Part shown: in pieces, positions 1 to 9,368 of the stretch | Numbering within the stretch: the stretch's first letter is position 1 | Layout: every line of letters begins with the position of its first letter | DNA from: Cupriavidus taiwanensis | Lineage (GTDB): Bacteria > Pseudomonadota > Gammaproteobacteria > Burkholderiales > Burkholderiaceae | Length of the DNA stretch: 64,000 bases | Direction of reading: 5' to 3' | Assembly: GCF_900250115.1 (NCBI RefSeq) | Contig: NZ_LT984804.1 | Span: forward strand, 372,001 to 436,000 | Translations under genes and position numbers: made by a program | Notes under the pieces: model-generated | Databases searched by the model: none | What the model saw: the letters and a program-made list of their open reading frames with translations, nothing else | Told to the model about the DNA's origin: nothing

Positions 1-2916
1 CACCGGCCCGGCGTGGTAGGGACGCGGCCGATAGGTGGTCATGGCGCGCACCATGGTCTCGCGCACCTGCCGCAGTGCCGGCGGCAGCGATTCGGACAGC
101 GCGTCCGGCTTGCAGGTGATGCCGCCGCGGCGTATGCCGACGCCTTCGGCGGCGCGGCGCAGCGCGTACTTCAGGTAGCGCACGCGCTGTGCCGCCGGCA
201 CCGCGCGCAGCTTGCGCAGCTGCCAGGCGGGATAGCTCCAGCAGAAGCGCATCCACGTGCGCCATGGCAGGAAATGCTCGCAGACATAGGTGTCGAGCAG
301 GCACAGCAGCTCGACCTGCTCGCCGGCGCGGGTCAGCTGTTGCGCCATCTCGAACACCACCAGCCCGCCGAAGGAGTAGCCGGCCAGCGCGTACGGACCG
401 CTCGGCTGCAGGCTGCGGATCTGCTCGATGTAGCTGGCCGCCATATCCTCGACGCGCCGCTGCGTCGGCTGTTCGCCGTCGAGGCCGCGTGCCTGCAGCC
501 CGTAGACCGGGCGCGAGGTGCGCAGCGCGTTGACCATGCCCCAGCACTCCATCACCGAACCGCTCGCGCCGTGCACCAGGAACAGCGGCGAGCCGGTGCC
601 GCCGCGTACCGGCACCAGGTTGGGCGAAGGCTGCGGCGTCGCGGCTTCGTCGATCGCCGCGGCCAGCCCTGCAATGGTGGGCGCGAACAACAGCGTCGCC
701 AGCGGAATCGTGCGGCCGGTCGACTGGTACACGTCCGCCAGCAGCCGCGCGGCCAGCAGCGAATGTCCGCCCAGATCGAAGAAGTTGTCGTCGCGGCCGA
801 TCGGGGCGAAGTCGAACAAGCGCTCCCACAGGGCCTGCAGATGGCGTTCGAGCTGCTCGCGCGACGTCCCGGGCGCGGGCAGTTCGCGCGCTGCCAGGTT
901 CAGGGCCGGATGACAGCGGATGGCGTCGAGGCAGTCCGGATTGCGCAACGCCGCGGCATTGCCCACCGGCAGGCCGTTGACCGCATTGCGCGCCGCCGCT
1001 TCGGAGAACTTGCCATTGTGCGTGACCGGCAGCGCCGGCACGGCGAGGATGCGGTCGGGCACATGCGTTGGCGAGGCGCGGCGCGCCAGGTCGCGGCGCA
1101 CGCGGGCGGCCAGCGTGCCGGTCAGCGCGACCCCGTCCTGCAGGACCAGCAGCAGCACCATGCGCTGGTCGTAGCGCTCGGCGTGGGTGCGGTCGGGCGG
1201 CGCCGTGCGCGCGCGCTGCTCGACCACCATCGCCTCGCGGATCTCGGGGATATCGCGCAGCACCCGATAGATCTCGCCCGGCCCGACATTGACGCCGCGC
1301 ACATTGAGCACGCCGTCGGACCGGCCATGCAGCCGCGCCGTGCCTTCGGGCGGAAAGTCGATGCGGTCGCCGTGGGTCCAGACCCCAGCGTTGGCCGAGA
1401 AGTAGGCCTTGTGGAAGCCCTGGCCGTCGGTGTCGCCATAGAAGCCGAGCGGACGCGACGGAAACGGGTTCGCGCACACCAGCTCGCCGATGCCGCTGGT
1501 ACGCGCGCCGTGTTCCCACGCCTGCACATCGAGCGCCAGGCTCTTGCACTGGGCTTCGCCCGCATAGACCGGCAGGTTCGGATTGCCCAGCACGAAGCAG
1601 CCGAGGATGTCGGTGCCGCCCGAAATCGACTGCAGCGGCAAGGCCTTGACGTGATCGCGCACCCATTCGAACTGCGCGTCGAACAGCACCGATCCGGTCG
1701 ACATCATCGCGCGCAGCGCGCTCAGGTCGAACTGCTGGCCGGGCACCAGGCCGGCGTCCTCGCACATCTTCAGGTAGGCGGGGCTGGTGCCGAACACCGT
1801 GACGCGCTCGTCCGCGACCAGGCGCCACAAGGCGTCGACCGTGGCGATCGGGCCGTCATAGGTCACGATCTCGACCCCGGACGCCAGCGCCGACAGCTGC
1901 CAGTTCCACATCATCCACGCGCAGGTGGTGTGGAAGTACATGCGGTCGCCGGGCCGCAGGTCGGAATGCAGCCGGTGCTCCTTCAGGTGCTCCAGCAGGC
2001 TGCCGCCGGCGCCGTGCACGATGCACTTGGGCTTGCCGGTGGTGCCCGACGAAAACATGATGAAGAGCGGATGGTTGAACGGAAAGCGCTGGAACACGAA
2101 GCGCTCCGCGTCGCCACGGTCGATCAGGTCGGCCAGCGCATGGACCGGCTGGATGACGGAGGCCGGCAAGGCGCCGTCGTCGAGCTGGACGATGCCCTGC
2201 AGCGAAGGCAGCGCGGCAGCCAGGCCGGCGACGTTGTCCGCCAGCGGGACGCCGGTGTCGAAGGCGCGCTGCGCGGTGTGCGCGAGCAGCAGCCGCGGCG
2301 CCAGCGGAGCGAAGCGGTCGAGCAGGGTCTCGACGCTCATCTCGGCCGCGGCCGTGGACAGCGTGGCGCCGAGCGCGGTCACCGCCAGTGCGGCGACGAT
2401 GGCTTCGGCGTCGTTGCGCATCACACCCACCACGTGGTCGCCTTCGCGCAACCCCAGCTGCGCCAACGCATGTGCGGCGCGCGCAACACGCTGGCGCAGC
2501 TCGCCCCGGGTCAGGCGTTCACGCCGGCCATCGGCGTGGCAGGCGGTCACGGCCGGTGCGCCTGGACCCGCGACCTCCAGCCCAAGCAGGTTGTCCGCAT
2601 AGTTCAGCAGCAGGTTCGGGAAGAAGCGGGCGTGCTCGCAATCGTCGCCGACGCACACCGGTTCGGCGCTGCCGGACCACGCCAGCCCCTGCGACCAGTG
2701 CAGGAAGCAGCGCCAGAAGGTCCGGTATTCCCGTACCGAGTAATCGTGCAGCGCGCCGTAGCGTTGGAACGACTGGCCGGTGCACGCCTGCAGCGCCGCC
2801 GTGAATGCGGTCATCTGCGACGCCACGGCGCGCTCGGGCGAGCTGACGTAAATGGGAATGCGACCCTGGTTGACGCTCGGGCAGAACGATGCGTCCAACA
2901 AGTAAAATCGATCCAT
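1..2916 (-). CDS. Acetoacetyl-CoA-synthetase-like adenylation domain fused to carrier protein and thioesterase (3' end outside window)
   Basis: The gene reads leftwards from ATG 2914-2916, preceded by AGGAG, and stays open for 972 codons to base 1, so its C-terminus is missing. Residues 1 to about 650 resemble acetoacetyl-CoA synthetase of the acyl-adenylate superfamily; the ATP-binding motif SSGTTGK lies at 289-295. A phosphopantetheine carrier domain follows, with motif FFDLGGHSLL and attachment serine 719. A type I thioesterase-like alpha/beta hydrolase comes next, with GYSFGG and nucleophile Ser848. No condensation or ketosynthase domain is visible between them. By family knowledge it would activate a short beta-keto or related acid, load it on its own carrier and release or transfer it through the thioesterase. 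Product and pathway are unknown. It is transcribed in the same direction as the ars operon, 263 bp downstream of arsH. The domain calls are firm, the substrate is not. Confidence 0.85.
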   Translation of the reverse strand, partial: MDRFYLLDASFCPSVNQGRIPIYVSSPERAVASQMTAFTAALQACTGQSFQRYGALHDYSVREYRTFWRCFLHWSQGLAWSGSAEPVCVGDDCEHARFFPNLLLNYADNLLGLEVAGPGAPAVTACHADGRRERLTRGELRQRVARAAHALAQLGLREGDHVVGVMRNDAEAIVAALAVTALGATLSTAAAEMSVETLLDRFAPLAPRLLLAHTAQRAFDTGVPLADNVAGLAAALPSLQGIVQLDDGALPASVIQPVHALADLIDRGDAERFVFQRFPFNHPLFIMFSSGTTGKPKCIVHGAGGSLLEHLKEHRLHSDLRPGDRMYFHTTCAWMMWNWQLSALASGVEIVTYDGPIATVDALWRLVADERVTVFGTSPAYLKMCEDAGLVPGQQFDLSALRAMMSTGSVLFDAQFEWVRDHVKALPLQSISGGTDILGCFVLGNPNLPVYAGEAQCKSLALDVQAWEHGARTSGIGELVCANPFPSRPLGFYGDTDGQGFHKAYFSANAGVWTHGDRIDFPPEGTARLHGRSDGVLNVRGVNVGPGEIYRVLRDIPEIREAMVVEQRARTAPPDRTHAERYDQRMVLLLVLQDGVALTGTLAARVRRDLARRASPTHVPDRILAVPALPVTHNGKFSEAAARNAVNGLPVGNAAALRNPDCLDAIRCHPALNLAARELPAPGTSREQLERHLQALWERLFDFAPIGRDDNFFDLGGHSLLAARLLADVYQSTGRTIPLATLLFAPTIAGLAAAIDEAATPQPSPNLVPVRGGTGSPLFLVHGASGSVMECWGMVNALRTSRPVYGLQARGLDGEQPTQRRVEDMAASYIEQIRSLQPSGPYALAGYSFGGLVVFEMAQQLTRAGEQVELLCLLDTYVCEHFLPWRTWMRFCWSYPAWQLRKLRAVPAAQRVRYLKYALRRAAEGVGIRRGGITCKPDALSESLPPALRQVRETMVRAMTTYRPRPYHAGPV

Positions 2917-3179
2917 CCGATGCTCCTGAGAGACCGGTGCACGCCATTCGAAGTGATGGCGTGTTCATGGCATCGAGATTAATGGCTGGCAGATTCTGGT
3001 CTGTGCGTCATCGCACGCACCCCCGCCAGCCTGGCCTCCGGCACAGCCCGCTTGCGCCGCGGCACCCATGCCGGACCAGCGTTCCCGGCCGCCGCGCCAT
3101 GCTGGCGGACTGTGCCCCCATCAAGGAGGGAACCTGCCAGCCGCGTGGCGCGTGTGATGAGTTCGGTACCGGCAGGGCG

Positions 3180-3947
3180 CTATTCGACTTCGCCGCTGTC
3201 GGTATCGCCAACCTGCGCGTCGCGCTCATGGTGCATCGCCGCCGCGGCAAGCGTCGTGGCCGCGGCCGGCGCGGCCTCCTTGCGCTCGCTGTAGCGATCG
3301 GTCAGGTAATCGCTGCGGTCGCGCACGAGCAGTGTGAACTTGTAGAGTTCCTCCATGACGTCGACCACGCGGTCATAGTACGCGGAAGGTTTCATGCGGC
3401 CGCTGGCATCGAACTCCTGGTACGCCTTGGCCACCGACGACTGGTTCGGGATCGTCACCATGCGCATCCAGCGTCCCAGCACCCGCAGCGCATTGACGGC
3501 ATTGAAGGACTGCGAGCCGCCGCAGACCTGCATCACGGCCAGCGTGCGCCCCTGGGTGGGACGGATGCCGCCGAATTCCAGCGGCAGCCAGTCGATCTGG
3601 TTCTTGAATACCGCCGTCAGCGTGCCGTGGCGCTCGGGGCTGCACCACACCTGGCCTTCCGACCACTCGGAAAGCTGGCGCAGTTCCACCACCCTGGGAT
3701 GGTCGGCCGGGACGCTGTCGCATATCGGCAAGCCGTGCGGGTCGAATACCCGGGTTTCCGCGCCGAAGTGCTGCAGGAGCCGTTCGGCCTCGTGCACCAG
3801 CAGCCGGCTATATGACGTTTCGCGCAGCGAGCCGTAGAGCAGCAGGATGCGCGGGGCATGCGTACTGGTGCGGGCTGGCTCCAGCTTGCGCAGGTCCGGC
3901 GTGTCCAGTACTGCCGTATCGATATTGGGCAGGTCCTGCCTGATCAT
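3180..3947 (-). CDS. arsH: ArsH, NADPH-dependent FMN reductase of arsenic resistance
   Basis: A 255-residue flavodoxin-like protein. The FMN phosphate loop is seen as GSLRETSYS at about 39-47, and the conserved ArsH stretch [12 protein letters not shown] follows near residue 117. ArsH proteins reduce quinones and oxidise trivalent organoarsenicals using NADPH and FMN; they act in the cytoplasm as tetramers. It is the last gene of the leftward ars operon, 50 bp after acr3, with a good ribosome site (GGAGG) ahead of the ATG at 3947. The C-terminal 30 residues are alanine-rich and variable, as is usual for the family. The identity is well supported by sequence and by context. Confidence 0.95.
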   Translation of the reverse strand: MIRQDLPNIDTAVLDTPDLRKLEPARTSTHAPRILLLYGSLRETSYSRLLVHEAERLLQHFGAETRVFDPHGLPICDSVPADHPRVVELRQLSEWSEGQVWCSPERHGTLTAVFKNQIDWLPLEFGGIRPTQGRTLAVMQVCGGSQSFNAVNALRVLGRWMRMVTIPNQSSVAKAYQEFDASGRMKPSAYYDRVVDVMEELYKFTLLVRDRSDYLTDRYSERKEAAPAAATTLAAAAMHHERDAQVGDTDSGEVE

Positions 3948-3997
3948 TCCATCCTCCGTCCCTGCGCATCGCAGGGCGCTACTGACATGCCGGTGCT

Positions 3998-5074
3998 TCA
4001 GCGGGCACCGGCCTCATACCAGGACTGCGACCGGTTGACGATGGCGACCACCAGCAGCATGACCGGTACCTCGATGAGAACGCCAACCACGGTGGCCAGC
4101 GCCGCGCCGGACTGGAAGCCGAACAGGCTGATGGCGGTGGCCACCGCCAGCTCGAAGAAGTTGCTGGCGCCGATCAGGCTGGACGGACCGGCGACGCAAT
4201 GCGCAACGCCCAGCTTGCGGTTGAGCAGGTAGGCCAGTCCCGAGTTGAAGAAGACCTGGATCAGGATCGGCACCGCCAGCAAGGCAATCACCAGCGGCTG
4301 CTCGATAATGGCCTTGCCCTGGAACGCGAACAGCAGGACCAGCGTCAGCAGCAGCGCGGTGATGGAGTACGGGCCGAGGCGCCGGACCGCGCGCTGGAAA
4401 TGCGCCACGCCGCGTCGCAGCATCATCTTGCGCAGCGCTTGCGAGAGAATCACCGGCACCACGATGTACAAGGCCACCGAGGTGAGCAGCGTATCCCACG
4501 GCACCGTGATCGCGGACAGGCCCAGCAGCAGCGCCACCACCGGCGCGAAGGTGACCACCATGATGGCATCGTTCAGCGCCACCTGCGACAGCGTGAAATA
4601 CGGATCGCCCTTGCACAGCTGGCTCCAGACGAACACCATGGCCGTGCACGGCGCCGCGGCCAGCAGGATCAGGCCGGCCACATAGCTGTCGAGCTGGTCG
4701 GCCGGCAACAGCGGCGCAAACAGCTGGCGCACGAAGATCCAGCCGAGCAGCGCCATCGAGAACGGCTTGACCGCCCAGTTGATGAACAGCGTCACGCCGA
4801 TGCCGCGCCAATGGGATTTCACCTGCCCGAGCGCGCTGAAATCGATCTTGATCAGCATGGGGACGATCATCACCCAGATCAGGAGCCCCACCGGCAGGTT
4901 TACCTGCGCATATTCCATTTGCGCGATCGCCTGGAACACGCTCGGCAGCATCTGCCCCAGTGCGATCCCGGCGACAATGCAAAGCGCGACCCAGACGGTC
5001 AGATAGCGCTCGAAGAAACCGATGGCCGGCCTGGCCCCTGCCGGGCCCGATGCTGCAACGTGCTGGTTCGCCAT
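3998..5074 (-). CDS. acr3: Acr3-type arsenite efflux transporter
   Basis: A 358-residue inner-membrane protein with about ten hydrophobic helices. It has the Acr3 hallmark [13 protein letters not shown] with the essential thiolate Cys143, and a second family motif around [13 protein letters not shown]. Acr3 pumps As(III) out of the cell using the proton-motive force and is distinct from ArsB. The start ATG at 5074 has a GGAG site and lies only 3 bp after the arsC stop, so the two are probably translationally coupled. Gene order arsR-arsC-acr3-arsH is common in beta-proteobacteria. Many annotations call this gene arsB although the family is Acr3. Confidence 0.95.
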   Translation of the reverse strand: MANQHVAASGPAGARPAIGFFERYLTVWVALCIVAGIALGQMLPSVFQAIAQMEYAQVNLPVGLLIWVMIVPMLIKIDFSALGQVKSHWRGIGVTLFINWAVKPFSMALLGWIFVRQLFAPLLPADQLDSYVAGLILLAAAPCTAMVFVWSQLCKGDPYFTLSQVALNDAIMVVTFAPVVALLLGLSAITVPWDTLLTSVALYIVVPVILSQALRKMMLRRGVAHFQRAVRRLGPYSITALLLTLVLLFAFQGKAIIEQPLVIALLAVPILIQVFFNSGLAYLLNRKLGVAHCVAGPSSLIGASNFFELAVATAISLFGFQSGAALATVVGVLIEVPVMLLVVAIVNRSQSWYEAGAR

Positions 5075-5077
5075 GGT

Positions 5078-5572
5078 TCAGCTCCGCCCCAGGCGCTGCA
5101 GCGCCTGTTCCAGCTCGGCGTTGCTCATGTCGTCGACCGGCAGCTGCAGCAGTTGTTGCATGCGGTAGGCGATGGCCTGCCGGGTCAGCTCGAAGGCCTG
5201 GCGCTTGTTGTCGTCGCTGCCTTCGGTGCGGGACGGATCGGGATAGCCCCAATGCACTTTGACCGGGCTGCCGGGCCAGTACGGGCAGGCTTCTTGCGCC
5301 GCGCTGTCGCACACCGTGATCACGATGCGCATGGGCGGGGCGTGGTCGCCGGCGAATTCGTCCCAGCTCTTGCTGCGCAGGTCGCCCACGTCGACGCCGG
5401 CGTTGGCGAGCGCTTCGATGGCGAACGGGTTGACGCGGCCGCTGGGCGCGCTGCCCGCGCTATAGGCGCGGACGTCGCGGCCGGCGCGCCGCGCCAGGTG
5501 GTTCAGCATCCCTTCGCCCAGCACGCTGCGCGCCGAGTTGTGGGTGCAAAGGATCAGTACGTTGGTAGTCAT
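5078..5572 (-). CDS. arsC: Arsenate reductase, low-molecular-weight phosphatase type
   Basis: A 164-residue protein of the LMW protein tyrosine phosphatase fold. The catalytic P-loop is CTHNSARS, with nucleophile Cys9 and Arg15 in the CX5R motif; the later DPSRTEG segment holds the general-acid aspartate. Such enzymes reduce arsenate to arsenite, which Acr3 then exports. The C-terminal ~30 residues (SNAELEQALQRLG) extend beyond the minimal fold, as in other proteobacterial homologues. The redox partner (thioredoxin or glutaredoxin/glutathione) cannot be told from sequence. The gene starts 19 bp after arsR ends. Confidence 0.93.
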   Translation of the reverse strand: MTTNVLILCTHNSARSVLGEGMLNHLARRAGRDVRAYSAGSAPSGRVNPFAIEALANAGVDVGDLRSKSWDEFAGDHAPPMRIVITVCDSAAQEACPYWPGSPVKVHWGYPDPSRTEGSDDNKRQAFELTRQAIAYRMQQLLQLPVDDMSNAELEQALQRLGRS

Positions 5573-5591
5573 GAGGCCGGCTCAGGAAGGG

Positions 5592-5921
5592 TCAGCACGC
5601 CGGGTCGACCGCACAGGGCGATACCGGCGAACACGGATTGCCGCCGCAGCAGTTCTGCGTCAGGTAAGCCAGCAAGCCATTCATGGTGTCGAAATGCGCC
5701 ATGTAGATGATCGAGCGGCCGTCCTGGCGGCTGGTCAGCAAGCCGGCGTGGTGCAGTTCCTTCAGGTGGAAGGACAGCGAGGACGCCGGAATCTCGATCT
5801 GTTCGGCGATCCGGCCGGCGGGCAAGCCGGCCGGGCCTGCCTGCACCAGCAGCCTGAACACCGCCAGGCGGATCGAATGGGCGAGCGCGGCGAGCGCGGT
5901 GAGGGCGTCATCGGTTTCCAT
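5592..5921 (-). CDS. arsR: ArsR/SmtB-family arsenite-responsive repressor
   Basis: A 109-residue winged-helix regulator and the first gene of the ars operon. The recognition helix is seen in ASSLSFHLKELHHAGLL (about 46-62). The usual CVC sensor in the DNA-binding helix is absent. Instead the C-terminus is cysteine-rich, with Cys at 91, 92, 97, 103 and 109, suggesting that As(III) is bound there as in other C-terminal-site ArsR types; this is inference. The start codon lies inside a long perfect palindrome, consistent with tight autoregulation. Confidence 0.92.
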   Translation of the reverse strand: METDDALTALAALAHSIRLAVFRLLVQAGPAGLPAGRIAEQIEIPASSLSFHLKELHHAGLLTSRQDGRSIIYMAHFDTMNGLLAYLTQNCCGGNPCSPVSPCAVDPAC

Positions 5922-5948
5922 GTTTCGAATATATTCGAAACATGGAAA
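5915..5948. promoter_or_regulatory. 34-bp perfect palindrome at the arsR start: probable ArsR operator
   Basis: Bases 5915-5931 are the exact reverse complement of 5932-5948, with the AT-rich core TTCGAATATATTCGAA. The arsR start codon (5919-5921) falls within the left arm. ArsR proteins bind dyads of this kind over the promoter and start. The lack of any mismatch over 17 bp per arm is striking. Because it would be transcribed, it could also fold as a hairpin over the translation start. Confidence 0.8.
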
Positions 5949-5993
5949 TGTAGCAAGCCCGATGGCTTGGTTGCCAGCACCGGCGGGCGGGTC

Positions 5994-6980
5994 CTATTCC
6001 GGCTGGATCTCCAGGATGACGTTGCCGATCAGCTTGCCGCTTTCGACCGCCTCGTGCGCCTGCGCGATGGCCGAGAGCGGGAAGCGGGCCCCGATGGCAT
6101 GCGTCAGCCTGCTGTCCTCCATCAGGCTGGTGAGCCCGGCGATGGCGCGTTCCCGATCGGCGCGGCAGAGGTCGTATACAAGAAAGAAGCGGAGGCTGAT
6201 CGAGCTGAACAGCAGGTCGCGAAACGGGACCGGAATATCGCCATACGTGTTCGAGCCATAGCAGGCCAGCGTGCCGTGTGGCCTCAGCACGCCTTGCGCC
6301 AGCAGTGGTGCCGTGGTGGAGAAGTCCATATCGACCATGGCATCCACGCCCTTGCCGCCGGTCAGCGCCATCACGGCTGGCGCAACCGGCTGCTGCTTGT
6401 AGTCGATCGTTGCCTGCGCGCCGGCCGCCAGCGCATGGTTCGCCTTCTGTGCCGATCCCACGGTGCCAATGACCGAGGCACCGGCACAGGTGGCCAGCTG
6501 CACGACATAATGGCCAACGGCGGACGACGCGCCAATGACCAGTACCGTCTTTCCGGCGATGTCGCCGAGCAGATGGACGGCCTGGAAGGCCGTCATCGCC
6601 GGAATGCCAAGGCAGGCGCCCGCCGCGAGACCGGTAGTCGCGGGCAATGCCACGGCCTGCGCCTGCGGCAATGCGATGTACTCGGCCGCGGTGCCCAGGG
6701 GCCGCTGCCATTGGCCGTTCCAGATCCAGACACGCTCGCCGATCCGGCCCGGCGCTACGCCGGCGCCCACTGCGTCGATCACGCCGGCCCCGTCACTGTG
6801 CGGCACCACGCGCTCGCCCGTCAGCGGCCGGCCATGCCGGGACTTGACGTCGGACGGATTGACGCCGGAGGTGGCCAGCCTGACCCGGACTTCGCCAGGC
6901 CCTGGCGATGGCGTGGGCAGTTCACCGACCTCCAGGACTTGCCGGGCGGCTCCGTTCCTGCTGTACCAGGCAGCGTGCAT
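5994..6980 (-). CDS. NADPH:quinone reductase-like medium-chain dehydrogenase
   Basis: A 328-residue MDR-family protein without the structural zinc cysteines, placing it with quinone oxidoreductases. The nucleotide-binding segment TVLVIGASSAVGHYVVQLA is near 145-163, followed by the typical LTGGKGVDAMVD element. It probably reduces quinones or enones with NADPH in the cytosol. The start at 6980 is preferred over an upstream in-frame ATG at 7034 because it has GGGAGAG just ahead and aligns with the family N-terminus (MHAAWYSRNG). It is upstream of arsR on the same strand with 72 bp between, and divergent from the hydrolase at 7177. A link to arsenic is unproven. Confidence 0.85.
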   Translation of the reverse strand: MHAAWYSRNGAARQVLEVGELPTPSPGPGEVRVRLATSGVNPSDVKSRHGRPLTGERVVPHSDGAGVIDAVGAGVAPGRIGERVWIWNGQWQRPLGTAAEYIALPQAQAVALPATTGLAAGACLGIPAMTAFQAVHLLGDIAGKTVLVIGASSAVGHYVVQLATCAGASVIGTVGSAQKANHALAAGAQATIDYKQQPVAPAVMALTGGKGVDAMVDMDFSTTAPLLAQGVLRPHGTLACYGSNTYGDIPVPFRDLLFSSISLRFFLVYDLCRADRERAIAGLTSLMEDSRLTHAIGARFPLSAIAQAHEAVESGKLIGNVILEIQPE

Positions 6981-7176
6981 GATCTCTCCCGCGTGTGGAC
7001 CGCATGTCGCCATCGTCCCGCGCGACGAAGGCAAGCCGATGGCGCAAGCATCGGGTTTGCGCGGTTGCGTGTCAAACCATGTTTTCCCGTTGCGCGCGCA
7101 CTACTATTCATCCAGCGCGCCGTCATTGTTTCGCACCCGACTTTCTCCTTGCGTCGCGTTGCAGCGGAGCATCCAA

Positions 7177-7971
7177 GTGCCAGACGTAACGTCCGATGGG
7201 GTTTCCATTCACTACGAGGTCACGGGCCAGGGTTCGCCCGTGCTGCTGCTGGCCGGACTTGCCGGCGTGGGCGCGTCCTGGGGGCCGCAGATCGGTCTGT
7301 TCGCCGGGCGGCACCGGGTGATCGTACCCGACCATCGCGGCACCGGCGCGTCCACGCACACCGCATCCGGCATGACCATCACGCAACACGCGCTGGATAT
7401 GGCGCGGGTCGTCGCGGACGCTGGTTGCGGCCCCGTCCATGCGGTGGGTTCCTCCACCGGCGGCGCCATCGCGCAAGTGCTGGCCATCCATCATCGCCAT
7501 TGGCTGCGCAGCGCCACCATCCTTTCCTCGATCGCGCGCGCCGACGCGTTCTACCGCCGGCAGTTCGACATGCGCCGGCGCATGCTTGCCGACTCGGGCC
7601 TGCGCGCGTCCACCGAAGCCAACGCCTTGTTCCTGTTCGATCCGGCATTCATGCGTGACCACCCGCAGCAGGTGCAGGGGTGGGTGGATGCCACTGCCTC
7701 GGTCGCCTTCGAACGCGAGATTGCCTTTGCCCGGATCGACATGATCGTCGGGCACGACGCCTTCGACGCGCTGCCATCGATCACCACGCCCACGCTGGTG
7801 CTGGTGGGCAAACGCGACTTCTGCGCGCCTGCCCACCTTTCGGCGGAACTGGCAGAGCGGATCCCGGGCGCCGAGTTTGCCGTGCTGGATGGCGGTCACT
7901 TCATCTTCCTGGAGAAGCCCGCGCTGCTGCACGACACGGTCGAGGCTTTCATCGCCAGGCACGAGGGATGA
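7177..7971 (+). CDS. Alpha/beta hydrolase, 3-oxoadipate enol-lactonase-like
   Basis: A 264-residue alpha/beta hydrolase with the nucleophile elbow GSSTGG (Ser93), an acid near GKRDFCAP and the catalytic histidine in GGHFIFLEKP. The oxyanion region LAGLAGVGASW and PDHRGTG resemble PcaD/RutD-like enzymes, so an enol-lactone, ester or aminoacrylate substrate is possible. The frame is open much further upstream, but the GTG at 7177, preceded by CGGAG, gives the normal family length and N-terminus. It is divergent from the quinone reductase gene and convergent with the cytochrome gene at 8067. Confidence 0.8.
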   Translation: MPDVTSDGVSIHYEVTGQGSPVLLLAGLAGVGASWGPQIGLFAGRHRVIVPDHRGTGASTHTASGMTITQHALDMARVVADAGCGPVHAVGSSTGGAIAQVLAIHHRHWLRSATILSSIARADAFYRRQFDMRRRMLADSGLRASTEANALFLFDPAFMRDHPQQVQGWVDATASVAFEREIAFARIDMIVGHDAFDALPSITTPTLVLVGKRDFCAPAHLSAELAERIPGAEFAVLDGGHFIFLEKPALLHDTVEAFIARHEG

Positions 7972-8066
7972 GGTGCCTGATCACTACTTGCCCGGCCATG
8001 CAGCGCGGCGTGCGTCGAAGTCACCGTCGGCCCTGATCCGGCGTGAACTGCAACCGGCAATATCGG

Positions 8067-9368
8067 TCACAGCGACTTCAGATACTCCGCCAGGTTGGCA
8101 ATATCCGTGCTGCTCAGCCCCAGTCCCCGCTTCGTGTTGTAGGTATTCACGACATCCGAAAATGTCGCCGCGGAGCCGTCGTGAAAATAGGGCGGGTGTT
8201 GCCACGCGCCCTTCAGTGGCGTGGTCCGGTATTGCCGGGTCGCCGAGCGTGAGGCATAGCTCGGGTTCTCCGGCTCTGCCATCGAGTCGGCGGGCGGATG
8301 AAGCATCGAGTTGGCATCGGTAAAGGCCGGGCCACTATGGCAGGTCGCGCATCGACCTGCGCCTTCGAAAACAAGGCGGCCCCGCGCGGCCGCTACCGGG
8401 TCGAAACTGCCGGCCGGCGGCGGCGGTGCGCTCAGGGACAGCTGATACGCCTGCAAGGCCGGAAGCTTGCTGGTGACAAGGTCTTCCGCGCCATTCGTGA
8501 TGGCAATGTTCAGCCGTGGCTCGGATACGGAGCCAAGGCCGCCCATCTGCGAGACGGCGACATATCGATTCCAGTACATGATGTCTTCGCCGTCGCCGGT
8601 AAAGGTGATGCGATGAATGCCCGCCAGCCCGAAGGCGGGAGGTATCACCACCGGCTTGCTGAGGCCGTCGATATTGCCGCGCGGATCGTACTTCCCTGCA
8701 CCCCAGGCGTTAAGGACCTTCTTCATGGCATCGTCGATGGCAGGTGACAGTGCGATGATGGCGCCGGGGTCGAGGTCCCGGTTGGGCCATCCATCCAGCC
8801 GCCTGCCGATACCCGGCGCGAACGAGTTGTCCACGGTCGAATGACAAAGCGCGCAGGTGATGCCGACGCGGGTCAGCCTGTCTACGCCGTTGACCGTCTC
8901 GACCGTCCCCTTGATGCCGACGACGGCGTTGAATTTCAGCAGCGCCACCGTTGTAGCCGGACTCTTCAGGTCGATCGTGCCATTGCGGATGCCATTCGCG
9001 ACCGCCGCGGGCAAGGCGTCGGCGTCCACCTTCAGCCCGACCGAAAACGCGGTCAAGGGATCCACCGAGCTGGCGATGACTTCGTGCATCCTCAGCTTGT
9101 CGGTCCACTTTGCTTCATCACCGAAGGTATCGAAGCGGAAAATCTGTTTGCCCTGCTCGACCAGGGCCCTTTGCGCCGCTTCCGTGCTGGCCGCGTCGGT
9201 GCCTTCCCCGCCGGAACCACCGCCGCATCCCGCGGCTGCCGCCATCGCCGCCGCCGTCACCAGTGCACTGGCCAGCCGCCGTCGAGGCATCCGCTGCATG
9301 GTGGAACGCGGCGGCGCCAGGGCTTGCACTTCTGCTTCGGGTACCAGTGCGGAGGGTTGCTGGTTCAT
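8067..9368 (-). CDS. Di-haem cytochrome c lipoprotein, cytochrome-c-peroxidase-like
   Basis: A protein of 433 residues from the ATG at 9368 (AAGGA ahead). It has a twin-arginine-like stretch MPRRRLASAL and a lipobox AAAAGC at about 43-48, so it is probably a periplasm-facing lipoprotein. Two c-type haem sites are visible, CALCH (172-176) and CATCH (340-344). The segment TTPLKGAWQHPPYFHDGSAA near the C-terminus is typical of the MauG/CcpA di-haem peroxidase superfamily. Its electron partner is unknown. A shorter form from the ATG at 9299 is possible but has no clear ribosome site. It is divergent from an ECF sigma factor 270 bp away, which may control it. Confidence 0.82.
   Translation of the reverse strand: MNQQPSALVPEAEVQALAPPRSTMQRMPRRRLASALVTAAAMAAAAGCGGGSGGEGTDAASTEAAQRALVEQGKQIFRFDTFGDEAKWTDKLRMHEVIASSVDPLTAFSVGLKVDADALPAAVANGIRNGTIDLKSPATTVALLKFNAVVGIKGTVETVNGVDRLTRVGITCALCHSTVDNSFAPGIGRRLDGWPNRDLDPGAIIALSPAIDDAMKKVLNAWGAGKYDPRGNIDGLSKPVVIPPAFGLAGIHRITFTGDGEDIMYWNRYVAVSQMGGLGSVSEPRLNIAITNGAEDLVTSKLPALQAYQLSLSAPPPPAGSFDPVAAARGRLVFEGAGRCATCHSGPAFTDANSMLHPPADSMAEPENPSYASRSATRQYRTTPLKGAWQHPPYFHDGSAATFSDVVNTYNTKRGLGLSSTDIANLAEYLKSL

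Noticed and set aside
13..2982. Very long plus-strand open frame (989 codons) opposite the adenylation-carrier-thioesterase gene
   Set aside because: It is the antisense shadow of a clear coding gene in high-GC DNA; its composition (Arg/Gln/His/Ala-rich) matches no family.
5538..7658. 706-codon plus-strand open frame over arsR, the quinone reductase and part of the hydrolase
   Set aside because: It overlaps well-supported genes on both strands and is compositionally an antisense frame.
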